The position numbers were made by a program, and so were the translations under genes. From Rhynchonema sp. JSB1_4 (lineage: Eukaryota; Nematoda; Chromadorea; Monhysterida; Xyalidae), in the NCBI GenBank assembly GCA_030248065.1, contig JASAMV010003354.1, positions 1 through 64,000 of the forward strand: 64,000 nucleotides of DNA. The letters are read 5' to 3'. The notes under the pieces are model-generated. The model made no database searches. It had not been told where the DNA came from and saw only the letters and a list, made by a program, of their open reading frames with translations. Shown here in pieces: positions 32,350-46,500 of the stretch (position 1 is its first letter; every line of letters begins with the position of its first letter).

Positions 32350-32904
32350 GTGCATCTCCCGGTCACATGCTGCAGATTGGATTCTTGGTGCGTGAGAGTT
32401 TAATAACGCTCTGAACAATGTTCAAATGTGTGCAAAGTTTGAAGGCGGTTTGAAATGCGAAAGGCCCCCTTTAATAGAACCCCACCCCCAACCTTCACCG
32501 TACCACAGATTAGTGGTATGGTAGGGCTGTGTTGTTGTGTCAAACGTTGTTTAAGCTTGCGTACACAACAGAATACAGCTTTCTAAGCATAATTGCCGCT
32601 GTTGAAGTTAGAAAATACCGAAAACAAGCCATTTTTATGGGTATTATTAACAATGATTTTTTTCGTCGGGGGGCCAAATGAAAAATATAACCCCCCCAAT
32701 AATTGACCCCCCATAAATTGAACCCCCCAAAATGACCCCAGTGAAAAAATAGACCCCCCGGGTTCTATTTCCGACAATACGGTATCTGCGAAAAAGCAGA
32801 AGGCAAGGCAAACGAAAAGCGGCCGTATGGTTGCCTTGCACCTGCATGGTTGTCTCACCTTGCTCAATCATGCGCATCGCACACACGCGCGCAACACTGC
32901 AAAC

Positions 32905-34681
<1,777 letters not shown>

Positions 34682-34762
34682 TAGGCATGGGGGCAATACC
34701 GATTTTTGACCCAAGCCAATACCCAATACCAGGGCCCACCCCCAATACCCAATACCCAATAC

Positions 34763-35202
34763 CAGTGTAGTGGCAGGCAAATGGTTGCAAGGTACCCTTG
34801 GGGGGGGGATGGACCCAGATGGTTGCAAGGTACCCCCCTACCCAGCCTCCGGGAGGTTGCAAGGTACCCCTGAGGTCCGAAAAAAGGGTGTTTTTTGCAT
34901 GCATTATACTGCAAATTTGGCCGAAAAAATGGTACTTTTTTGCATTTTGGCCGAAAATTTGCCTCAAATACCTATTATATGGAGGTTTGCGCGCGGAGCG
35001 CGCGATTTTTGGGGTTTTGAGGTCGAAAAACACCCATTTTTACCTACAAAAACCATAAATTGATGGTTGCAAGGTACCCTCCGGGGTGGTTGCAAGGTAC
35101 CTACCCTTCCCCCCCCCATCCCCCCCCCAAGGGGTGGTTGCAAGGTACCTACTCCCTAGGGGGGGGAATCCCCCCCCCATCCCCCCCCCAGCCACTACAC
35201 TG
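34763..35202. mobile_element. hAT-like element (CAGTGTAGTGGC family), nested
   Basis: The ends are CAGTGTAGTGGCAGG and CAGCCACTACACTG. The exact duplication CCCAATAC is at 34755-34762 and 35203-35210. Subterminal units are GGTTGCAAGGTACC. The centre has TGCGCGCGGAGCGCGCGA (34988-35005). Confidence 0.9.
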
Positions 35203-35211
35203 CCCAATACC

Positions 35212-35608
35212 CAGTGTAGTTCCTGGTCCGGCGCGGCGGTTAGTGTACCTACCCCTTTTTTCCGTGCGGCGGTTAGTGTACCTCCCTGGGGGGGGGGAAG
35301 GGGGGGGAAGACCCAAATTCAGGAAAAAGTCACTTTTTGAGGTAGAAAATTTGACCGATTTTTGCCCCTTTTTGGAAAAAATTCTCCATAAAAAGGGTAT
35401 TTTGGCGACTTTCGACATCATTGACCTAAAAATCACCCATTTTAAGCCTAAAAATGCCCATCTTAGGCCTAAAAAAGCCGATCTTAGGCAAAAATTGAGG
35501 CGGTTAGTGTACCTGACGCGGCGGTTAGTGTACTAGTGTACCTTGGTCGCGGCGGTTAGTGTACCTTAGGGGGGGGACCCCCCCCCTCCCCCCCCAGGAA
35601 CTACACTG
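35212..35608. mobile_element. hAT-like element (CAGTGTAGTTCCTGG family), nested
   Basis: The ends are CAGTGT... and CCAGGAACTACACTG. The exact duplication CCAATACC is at 35204-35211 and 35609-35616. It lies only 9 bp from the right end of the neighbouring element. Units are GGCGGTTAGTGTACC. Confidence 0.9.
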
Positions 35609-35645
35609 CCAATACCTCAAATCGGACCCAACCCAATACCCAATA

Positions 35646-36023
35646 CCGTAAAAACCTAAATAGAAGGGGGGCTCTATTTTGGGGGGGCTCTATTCCGGGG
35701 GGGGGCCTCTATTAATTCACTGACCCGAACCAAAAAAATGTTCCCAGAAATACCCCCAAAAACCCCTAAAAAGGGGTTTGAAAGGATGTTTTTTCGCTTG
35801 TAATCGCATTTATTCGTGTCTATTGGTGAATAACAGGCGTACTATGTGCTCTGAACGAACAACAAACGTATATAAATGTACCTGTGCACCACTATCAAGC
35901 GTTAATACACTACTGTATAGGGGATGTTACTTAGGGGGGGCTCTATTAATTCACTGACCCCCTTTTGGGGGGCTGTATTACGGGGGGGCTCTATTCTGGG
36001 GGGCTGTATTTAGGTTTTTACGG
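35646..36023. mobile_element. MITE with CCGTAAAAACC ends and TA duplication
   Basis: CCGTAAAAACCTAAATA and TATTTAGGTTTTTACGG are inverted, flanked by TA at 35644-35645 and 36024-36025. The arms carry GGGGGGCTCTATT units. It shares the CCGTA start and the TA target with the ~4-kb element at 28789, suggesting one superfamily (Tc1/mariner-like). Confidence 0.75.
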
Positions 36024-36376
36024 TACTCCGGTTGAGACCCAATACCCAATACCGACCCAATATCAAAAAATTTCAAAATTTTTGAAAAAAATAGGTCTGT
36101 TTTGGATTTTTGATCGAATACCAGGTAAAATATGACTGAATTTTTCACATTTCTTAACGTTGCAGTTGAAAAATAGCGATTTCAAAAGCTGAAAAATTAA
36201 AAATTTTATAAAATTTCAGGGCTCTGAGGCGAAAAATAGGGCAAAACAGGGGTATTGGGTGGCACCCAATACCTGGCGTGCTGGCGAAGACCCAATCCAA
36301 TACCCAATACCAGGGCCACATCCAATACTCAATACCTGGTATTGGGTATTGGGTACCCAATACCAGGTATTGGGTA

Positions 36377-36849
36377 TAGGGTTAGAGAGATGTCGGGTGT
36401 CGGGTGCCAAAAAAGTGTAGGTGTCGGGTGTCGGGTGCCTCCAGGTGTCGGGTGTCGGGTTTTTTTGGGACCCGACAGCCGACACCCGACACTTACGGTT
36501 CAAAACATCAGTTTTGCCGAGAAAAGAATTTTGAGAGAAAATTTTCTTCGAACCAAATGTTTCCGAAGACGCAGAATGTGTCATTTTGGTGTTTATTTTG
36601 TGTGAAAATACTTGAATACAGTCACTTGATCCAAAAAATTGCACTAATAGTGCGAAGGAGCAAAAAGTTGCCTGTTTTTGGTCCAAAAAAACAGGTGTCG
36701 GGTGTCGGGTTTTTTTCCAAAAACCAGATGTCGGGTGTCGGTTTTTTGGAACTGTCGGGTGTCGGCTTTTTTCTCAAATGTCGGGTGTCGGGTATTTTCA
36801 GATGTCGGCTGTCGGGTGTCGGGTACCCACCCCCCGACCTCTAACCCTA
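36377..36849. mobile_element. hAT-like element (GTCGGGTGTCGGG family), nested
   Basis: The ends are TAGGGTTAGAGA and CCTCTAACCCTA. The exact duplication ATTGGGTA is at 36369-36376 and 36850-36857. Subterminal arrays of GGTGTCGGGTGTCGGG occur on both sides of a unique AT-rich core (ACATTCTGCGTCTTCGGAAA, inverted between copies). Confidence 0.92.
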
Positions 36850-36893
36850 ATTGGGTATTGCCCCCATGCCTACTGAAGGCGCAGCGTGCAAGC

Positions 36894-37266
36894 CAGAGAT
36901 TAGGATCGGGCCGGGATTTTGGACTTTTGGCTCTGCCGGCCCGACCCGGCCCGAATTGCTCAAATTTCAAGCCAAAACCATCGTTTTGGACCAAAAATCG
37001 CGCTTCGCGCAGAGTATATGCACATTTTTTGTGGGTTTTGCAAGTGCAAGTAAGTTTTTGCAGAAATTTTTACAGAAACCGAATCACAAACATAAGCATT
37101 GTTCACCAAAATTTTTTTGCAAATTTTGGCTTTTTTGGACGATTTTTTCCTTTGACCCCAAAATCGGGCCGGGCCGCAATTTTGGGCTTTTAAATCGGAC
37201 CGACTCAGGCCGGAGTTTTGGTCAGTCGGACCGGACCGAGGTTACCCGGCCCGATCCTAATCTCTG
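36894..37266. mobile_element. hAT-like element (CAGAGATTAGGATCGGGCCG family)
   Basis: The ends are CAGAGATTAGGATCGGGCCG and CGGCCCGATCCTAATCTCTG. The flanks GTGCAAGC and GTGCAAAT match at 6 of 8 positions. Subterminal GGCCCGGCCCGA units. The centre has TCGCGCTTCGCGCA (36998-37011). Confidence 0.8.
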
Positions 37267-37588
37267 GTGCAAATGGGGCTTTTTGATGATTTGGGTCATA
37301 GAGCGTTAAAAACACCGGAAGACACAGTGGCAGTGCGGTGTCTATGTTAAATACGTCAAGTTGGGGGTTCCCCATCCTGAAGCACTGCAGTTTTTATCCG
37401 TTTTCGGAAATTTTCCTGGTGTGCAAAGAACATTTTTCCACATGTACTCAGAAATAAAAGCCCCGAACAGGTCCGCCAAAACGAGACTGTAAATTAACAA
37501 CGCCCCTTACTTCTCATTTAGGTTTTACGGTATCGTAGTGTTGCTCGAAAGCAAAGCAAAGCAAGTCTAAATTGTGCTTTGATTTCAG

Positions 37589-40500
37589 GCACCGCAGCAG
37601 CAACAACATCAACATCAGCAAGTTCAATATCAATCTTCCGTCAATCCGAACGCTTACCCGCAACACACAGGTTTTGGGGACCACTGTAGTGGCTGGGGGG
37701 GATGGGGGGGAAGGGTATCTATCTCGAGCCGACCCCAAAGGGTATCTCGAGTAAGTAGATTTATGGTTTTCAAAGGCAAAAATAGGTGTTTTTCGACCTC
37801 GGGACCCCCAAAAATCGCGCGCTCCGCGCGCAAACACCCAAAAATGGTCATTTTAGGCCAATTTTCGGCAAAAATGTCAAAAAGTACCCATTTTTAGGCC
37901 AATTTTGCAGAAAAATTGCATGCAAAAAAACGGCCTTTTTTCGCCTTTTGACAGACCACAGGGGTATCTTGAGTAGGGTTAGAGAGAGTCGGGTGTCGGG
38001 TGGGCCAAAAAAGTGTAGGTGTCGGGTGTCGGGTACCTCTCGGGTGTCGGGTTTTTTCGGACCCCACACCCGACACCCCACACCCGTAAGTACCGTTCAA
38101 AACATCATATTGCAAGAAAATTAAAAAATCAACCAAATGTTTCCGAAGACGCAGAATGTGCTTTTGGTGTTTGTTTCGTGTGAAAATACTTGAATCAGTA
38201 ATTGAGCCAAAAAATTGCACTCATGGTGCAAATAGCAAAAATTTGCCTGTTTTTGGTCCAAAAACAGGTGTCGGGTGTCGGGTTTTTTCAAAAACTAGAT
38301 GTCGGGTGTCGGTTTTTTTTGCACTGTCGGGTGTCGGGTGTCGGCTTTTTTTCTGAGATGTCGGGTGTCGGGTACTTCCAGATGTCGGGTGTCGGCTGTC
38401 GGGTGTCGGGTACCCCCCGACCTCTAACCCTAATCTTGAGTAGCCTCTGGGGGATCAACCAAAACTCCCCCCCCCTATGGTATCTTGGGTCGATTGGCCT
38501 GCCACCACACTGTTGGGGACCGCACAAAATCTCTGCAATATAAATTTTGGGCTTTGGCTTCTGGGTGGGGTGGGCTTGGGCCTGACGTTGGGTTTTGGCT
38601 GAGGCCTGTGGTGTGGTTAGGCTTGTTTTTTTGACCTATGGTTAAGTTAGGCTCAGGTGCATGGTAACACTTAGGCATTGCTGTGGCTACTTCTGAAGGG
38701 AGATACTGTGCCCCATGGCCGTGGTGTTGCGACTCTGGCAGGCCGGCAACACTGTGACGCCAAAAATGAGGGGCGGCAGCCTACCTGTTGCACCTGCCGA
38801 GCAGAGAGGGGTGATCTTGCGCAATTTTTTATGGCTAAATATTGATGAAAATGTACTTTGAAATATAGTTGCAATTTTTTCAGAAAAGTATACTCACTGG
38901 ATTTTTCGGAAAAGAACGTTTTTTTGATATTTTTCCAGCCAAAAATTGTCGCCAGTTCAAATGCGCCACATTTGGGCGGAATGCGGTCTAAAATTGCTTC
39001 TACGAGGAAAAGACATGCTGGACAAGTTAACTAAAACACATAAAAATGGCGTTTTTGCACGATTTGAGAAACCGACTTCCTAACTTTTGAAGTTTTTTAG
39101 AAATTTTTTCCGAAAATTTTCGGGTAGGATACAATACAAGTTTTTTTGGGTGCCTATTTTTGCATGCTATAAAGTGCATATGTCGCGCGATTTGTTGCAC
39201 TTTTAAGGGTTTTCGGTCGAAATTTGGGCTTTTTTGACCGAAAAATAGGCATTTTGAGGGCAAAAATCGGGGCGGGTAGGGTACCAGAGCGTGGCGGGTA
39301 AAGGGTAGTGTACCAGGCCGGGGCGGGTAGGGTACCATTGGGGGCACCCCCTCCTCCCAGCCACAGCACTGTCCTGGACCAAAATCGGCACAGATACCGG
39401 GTTATTGTGCCCAGGATCTGAAGGCCACTCGTTTGCGTAGTGGAGAATTTTTAGGGGGATGTCACCAATGTCACTGTACTAAGTTCGTAGGGATTGAATT
39501 TTTATGGGTTAAAACGTGCATAAATCGCGCGAAGCGCTCTGAATTTTTGCACTTTTGGCCGATTTTAGCCCGCCCTAGGCCATGGTTAGGCCAGGCCACT
39601 TAAGCCAAACCTAAAGCCCAAGTCCAACCAGAAGACAAAGCACAAAATTCATATTGTCGCAATTTTGTCTGTCGGGATCGTATTTGTCGGCGCTTTCGTC
39701 GAATTTTTTTCGAGCGTTTTTGTACTATGTCATTCAGTCGATGAAAGCAAATTATGAATTTCATTTAGGGGTTGCGCTGAGGGGATAGGTGCTCTAATGT
39801 CAACACCACGTGAGGTATGAAAACTCCACACAACGTGCGAAAATAGCCCATGAATTCGTGTTATCTATCCTCCGGCTCTGAGTTCAGTTCTGCCATTTAG
39901 TCGTTAGTAGGGTTAGAGGTCGGGGGGGGGGGGGGGGTACCCGACACCCGACATCTGAAAATACCCGACACCCGACACTTGAGAAAAAAAGCCGACACCC
40001 GACAGTTCCAAAAAAACCCGACATCCGACATCTAGTTTTTGAAAAAAACCCGACACCCGACACCTGTTTTTGGACCAAAAACGGGCAACTTTTTGCTCCT
40101 TCGCACTATTAGTGCAATTTTTTGGACCAAGTGACTGCATTCAAGTATTTTCACACAAAATAAACACAAAAATGACACATTCTGCGTCTTCGGAAACATT
40201 TGGTTCGAAGAAAATTTTCTCTGAAAATTCTTTTCTCGGCAGAACTGATGTTTTGAACCGTAAGTGTCGGGTGTCGGGTTCCAAAAAACCCGACACCTAC
40301 ACTTTTTTGACACCCGACACCCGACATCTCTCTATCCCTAGTCGTTAGGTGCGCTGCACACAAATCAATCAAGCGGCTTGACGATGGACGTCACGAACAC
40401 CCTGCAAAAAAGACTACTACTAGTACTTGAGTTATAAACAGGATAACGAACCACATGGTTAGACCAAGATCTGTTGGCGCCCTTCCCCAGGCCTGTCGCA

Positions 40501-43500
40501 GCAGCAGCACTACCGCGGTTCGCAGCACCCAAACAGTCCACTAGAACCGTTGGACCCGGTGCATTTTCGCGAAATGGTCGAGAGACAGCAACAACGTCAG
40601 CAACAACAACATCAATATTCCTCCACTGCTGCAGATCATGTGAGTGACGCACCACAACACCATCCTCCATCCACAATGCAACAAGCAGCCAGCACCTCGT
40701 ATTATGCACTACCACCACAGCAGCAGCACCCTGCCATGCAGCAACCCGGGCCAGACCAGAACCAGTACCAGACAAGGATGTCGACACCCACACATGTTCG
40801 TGTGCTCACACAAACACCCATATTGTGATTTGTGGTGTGATCGTTGTGTGGTTGAACCGGTTTTATCAGTTTTTTTGTTCTTCGAACGAAATTTTCCACA
40901 CCTCACTTTCTGTAACCGTTTGTTATGTTCTGTTGTGATGTGATCTGGTGAGAAGTGTTTCGTCCTTCGCACAGTATCATCGAATTTTTGCATACAGTTC
41001 TGACGCCATTTTTAGGCCCAAATGCAACAGCAACAGCACCCTCAGCAATATGGCGGTCCACCTCAGACACAACAGCAGTGGATGGCTCAGCAAGGTTACT
41101 TTCTGGCCGTGGAGCTAGTGTTAGAGGTCGGGGGTAGCCGACACCCGACATCTGAAAAGAAAGCCGACACCCTACAGTTCTAAAAATACCCGACATCTAG
41201 TTTTTGAACCAAAAACAAACAGAATTTTGCTCATTTGTATCAGTTACGCAATTGTCTGGCTTAATTTACTGAATAAGCTTTTTCAAATGAAATAAGCACC
41301 ACAGCGTCACATTCGGAAACATTTAATTCGAAGGAAATTTTCCCAAAATTCTCTGAGCAAAACTGATGTTTTGAGCCGTAAGGGTCGCGCGTCGGGTCTC
41401 AAAAAACCGCCACCCGGCATCCAGAGGCACCCGACATCGCTCTAACCCTACTTGGAGCTACAAAAAACCTCATTTTACAATAAATAGTTTGCAGGTGGAG
41501 GTCAGGGGCATTGGCAGCAACAGGCACAGTACGGCCAACCACAACAGCGCATGATGTACAATCCGCAAATGCAACAAGGTTACCCAGGTAAGTATCTAGT
41601 ATCAGTCTCATCTATTCAACGGACTCGCGTTTTGGCCGAAGTCTGATCATTTTTGTAACAAGTTGTCAACACCATAAAAAATTTTCAAGATGCGTTTTTC
41701 TTCACACAGGAGGCGATATGTGTGCACAGCAGCAACAACAACAGCAGATGTACCAACAGCCGCAAACGAGCAATACACCGGTGCCGTCCAGTCCGCGACA
41801 ACAGCCCAACACACCACATTACACACCGGGACGCTCGCCGCTGGGCAGTCCACATATGCAGCAAAGTTCGTATGTGATTGTAGTTGAAATTGTCAACTAC
41901 GAAGCAACTAACTGCTGATCGCATTATCTCAGGTCAACACCAAGTCCCCTCATCACCGTATGCCCGACCTCAATCTGGTTCATGCACACCACATGGACAT
42001 GTGCAATCACCGGCCACTGCTGGTGGAACACCTACACAAGCGCAAACTGGTCAGTGCTAGTTCAGTGTGAACGTTGTGTTTTATCCTTGTCATGCACAGG
42101 ATATCACAACATAAATTTATTTAACGTAATCAGCTCTTTATTGCTGCTGATATGTGCTTCGCAGGTTACCACATAGCGCAGTCGCCCCAGTCCAGCGGTG
42201 CTCCTCCATCAGGCACCCGTTCATCGCCGTATGCCGCCGTGTCCGGAGGCCCATCGCCAGGAGCTGCCGCGTATTCGACCCCTCCAGGCTCGGTCTATAA
42301 TCCTCAACAACAACAAACACCGCAAACGCCCCAACAACGCGTCATGCCCATGGGCGGACCGCAAGGTTCGGGTCACTCAAGCTTTCGACAATGTTTCGAG
42401 CTCAGCGCCAGCTCATCATCAAGTTTGGCAGCCACAGGCCAACGTTCACTCATACGCAGTGATGTGGTTGGGGGGTATGGGGGGTATTACCCCCACCCCA
42501 ACTGCTAGGTAGCTTTCTTGCTCCGGTCACCAAGTAAAAAAAAGTGTTGATTTTAGTGCCAAAATGACCATTTTATGGGCCAATATGGTCCAATTCGTTC
42601 AAATTTTCTCACACGTGTACAAAAATACGCATTTTTTAAGGCTTATTTTAGCATAATTTCGACCAATTTTTATACCCCTGTTTTTGACTTCTGGACCAAT
42701 ACCCTCCAAATCGGGGTACCCGGCTAGCTAGCTAGCTTTCTTGCTCGGACCAACTACATCACTGCTCATACGGCTGAGAAGGATTGCTGCTTTTTGACAC
42801 CATTTGGCACATCATAACTGCCCGATTTTTAGGTGTCCCAGTGTCGTACCCAAGTGGCACCAGTACCGGCTACCAGCAACAGCAAGCGCAGTGGCAGCCA
42901 ATGAGCCCAGGCGCTGCGCAACAACAATATCCGGGCACACCGCAACAAGGTTTGCTGCCGTTTTTTTTGCAACGTATTTTGATAAGCACCAGAATAAAAG
43001 TAACTCCGTCTAATTTTCAGTCCGTCATCCAATGATGATGTCCCAAGCACAACCAATGATGCAACAACCGCCAGGCGGTCGGGTGGTGAATGCGCGCATG
43101 CAGGTTCGTTATCATAGCTGCATTTTGTTATTATCGATGAACGCTGATTGGCATCCTGATGTGCACAGGTGCCGCCTGCGCAATACCAACAACAGCCACC
43201 CCAGAATCAGTATCAGCAAGGCCAGCCGCAATATCAGCCGGCTGTCAGACCACCCATGCAACAGGTTCGTGTTTCGTTGTTAGTTTTTTTTCAATTTCAT
43301 CGCAGAAACGCATCCAATTATACGGTCCATGTGCGCTTGCAGGGTCAATACCAGCAACAAGCAGCACCGCAGCAACAAATGTACGGATCGCAACAACACC
43401 AGCAGCAGTACTACAATTACAATCAATCACCACAGCAGGCTTACTACCAACAGCAAGGACAACAAATGCCGCAGCAAACGCCTAACTCTGGGTTGGTCTG

Positions 43501-46500
43501 CGCAAGTCGTATATTTAGCGTGTAATCAAGTTAGCGATCTAATCAGCGTCATTATTCAATATTCAATCTGTGTTCTTGATCTGATGTAATTATTAGGCTC
43601 GGGAGCTAAATTTCTAACCGCATTAACTCGCGCGAAAACAGTCGTTTGTTTATCGTGCTTCTGCAACCGTATAGAATGGCTATTTTGGGCGTTATCAATT
43701 CCAGTACCCACAGATAACGCAAGCATTACATGTTGATTGTGCCGTTTTGCACTATCGGGCACCGAGCATTAAAACTGTTGTTGATTTTTGAAACCATGTT
43801 ATGAACGTTGCTCGTCAAAGCTACTGGTTATCTGCTCTCTGGTTTTTATTTTTTGCTGAATAAGTCTGTGTGAACTTTCAAATAAATAATGCGCCATTTT
43901 GCTACATTTCAGCTACCCGCCTTCATCCAGCCAGCAGCACTCACCCAGATACCAGGTGCCCAATAACGTATGTCACCTGATTGTCAATCAGCTTTTGTCT
44001 TGTCAATCAATTGAGTGCCACACCGAAACTTTGAAATGTACGATTTTATGACTTTCATGTTCTCATCATTATAATTAAGGCTGCGAGACCGACCGCTCCA
44101 ATGCACATACAACAAACGCACCAGCCGCCAGCCTACAATATGCAGCAACCGAGGCATCATGGTTAGGTCAATGAGAAAAGTGAGAAAATTGGTGATTATG
44201 ATAGCAAGTTTGTGCTGTATTCCAGGTCCAACCAGTCCCCAGTTCCATTCCCCACCGCCACCCCAATCGGGCGGTATGCGGCCAATGGGACCATACGGAC
44301 AGCAACAGCCACCTGTCAGAATGCAACACGCTGGTCCCAGACCGGGTGAGTCTGACCAGATTTTCAAAACGACGTTTTGTTGTTTAAAAGTGTTTTAAAG
44401 CTGTAGTCCAGCTTATTTTGCAAACAGTCGATGTGTTTGTTCTCACAGGCACTATGATGTCACCAACAGGCCAACCGCAGTATGGCGGTATGCCGACACA
44501 TTACGGGCAGGAGCATCATGGTGCAATGCAGCAAGCACCACAACAACAACGAGCACATTACTTTGGGCATGATCCAAATATGAACAGTTAGTCGCGGTTT
44601 AATTGTTGATCATTTCAATGTGGCGTGCTTGTTATTGATTCTCAACTGCAGTCCCCGGCGATCTGTGTCTGGTTGGCTGCATCTTCTACATCGTGCCCGA
44701 CTACGAACGACAACAAGATGCATCGGTGGTGGAGGATTGGCGATTATTGATTTTATTGCACGGTGGTCAGGTTGATGTAGTCTACACGCCCAGATGCACG
44801 CATGTGCTTGCATGCACCATACAACATCAGGCTGTCAGACAGGTACATCTTCTAGTCTATCCATTTCCTGATTTAGGGCGAACTTAGGTTGCATCCGAAA
44901 TCCGGAACCCGGAAATAATTTGCATGCAAAAATACAAAACATTTCCGGACTCTGGAAATATTTCCGGAAAATGCAAAAATTTACCTGCAAAAATAATGCG
45001 TTTTACGGAAATATTTCCGTATTCCGGTTTCCGGATTTAACCTAAGGCCGCCCTCAGTAATACTGTTTTCGTAAGTTGCAAGGTGAAATTGCGCGGTGCG
45101 ATATTTTAATAGTCTCTTGGATGGAACAAGCCAAAAAAATGCGTGTTCAACACCGTGGCATGCTAGAAAACGGCAAATGCAAACGAGTGGGTGAACAGAC
45201 TGATAAAGTTCAGTATTGCATTGCAACCCATGCCATGGGTCAGACCTATTCATGTGTATTGGTGTCGTACTGCGTGGGGAAGCCAAAATAACCACATTAT
45301 TAACCGGATTATTGCGTAAAATGTGAGAAGAGAATGTATGTTCATCTCAACGTGAGCTGAGATACAGTCAAGGTACTCGACATGAATTCAATCGTTTTCA
45401 ACAATACTTATTGATGTTGTCGTTTGACGCCCTGCCGTCTGGGCGTGGTGTTGTCGCTGCGTTGCGGTCTGTGATGTGTGCGCATGTGATTCACGAGATC
45501 GCTGGTCAATCGAAATACAGCGCCGCAATCAGCACAACAATTGTGCGATGCCAGAGTCGTAATGCGCATGGCGTTTAGCAGGTTCATTGCCGGATTCGGG
45601 GGTGTGCCACTCGCCGCTGTGGTAATGGGGTGTCGCAACTGGTGGCCAGTCGTGCCGGGCAGTAATGCCGGGTTGATGTGCAGCAACGGTGGTGGTGGTG
45701 GCGGCGGGAATATGCCGCTGTTTACTGTTGTGGTGGGTATAGATGGGCCCAACAGATGATGGGCAGAAAGTTTTGTGGTCTTCGGCAAATTGCTGTGACC
45801 CGCGGCGATGTGTGACATCATAGTTGCTGCAGCTGCAGTCAGGCCGAACAACTGGGGAGCGTTGGCAGCGGCCAGTAGAGCGGCGTGTGGCACAGCTACG
45901 GTCGGTGTACTGATCGGTGGAGGGCTTACGCTCGATTTGGAGGACTCTGTCGTTGTAGTGGTGCTACCTGAAATGAAAGTGAGTGAGCAGCTGAAGAAAG
46001 TGATCATGTTTGTTGGCCAGTAAGGTGCACCACGTGGTACTTAGACCGGTTCTGGAATTATGATCCGCATTTATTTTCTTGGCCTAAACTCCCGCTAGGC
46101 GCATGCTGTGCGCATCGTAACTTTCTCGTTCCAAATGCCTTCATTTCGAGACATCACACTTCGAACGAACACAAAATCTAGTGCATGCCCTGCCCACGCA
46201 CGCACTTGATGTAGTGCTTTTGTGACTGTTGCCCAGCGCCGAATCGCCAGACGAATGCCGAGCTGTTGTGTGCTTGTTCGTGCTTGATTCGCTGGTCTGA
46301 TGCTGATCCTCCTCATGCTCGTCAAGAAAAGGCTGCCAGAGCTTGACTCGCTTGGGTGCTTGCTCGGTCATCACTGCGTCGCACTAGATCGTGGACGCCT
46401 GAATATAAGTTTCCATGAAAGATGGGTATGTATGAAAGAAACACAGGAATAATGGCACAGTGAAGAAGAGTATCAAGACCACAAAAAGCTGAAATAGTTG

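Larger units (their letters stand above)
28789..32782. mobile_element. ~4-kb element with CCGTATTGTCGGAAA ends and TA duplication
   Basis: The left CCGTATTGTCGGAAACAGAA and the right TTCTATTTCCGACAATACGG are inverted, flanked by TA at 28787-28788 and 32783-32784. The arms repeat CATTAATTGACCCCCC and AATTGAACCCCCC. GGGGGCCTTTCGCATTTCAA (28914) is mirrored at 32445-32470. The interior carries the LINE fragments, a hAT element and a fold-back. The TA duplication suggests a Tc1/mariner-type MITE enlarged by insertions. A solitary end is at 34095-34131. Confidence 0.6.
34682..36872. mobile_element. hAT-like element (TAGGCATGGGGGCAATACC family), host of a nest
   Basis: The ends are TAGGCATGGGGGCAATACC and GGTATTGCCCCCATGCCTA. 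The exact 8-bp duplication CTGAAGGC is at 34674-34681 and 36873-36880. Its own sequence is full of CCCAATACC units. At least four other elements are inserted in it: 34763-35202, 35212-35608, 35646-36023 and 36377-36849. Confidence 0.92.

Noticed and set aside
36377..36388. Telomere-like TAGGGTTAG motif
   Set aside because: Only one unit at each end of the GTCGGGTGTCGGG elements, in inverted orientation. It is their terminal repeat, not telomeric DNA.
36384..36845. GTCGGGTGTCGGG arrays resembling a CRISPR or satellite array
   Set aside because: The units lack regular spacers, occur symmetrically near both ends of an element with hAT ends and 8-bp duplications, and recur in five copies. They are subterminal repeats of a MITE.
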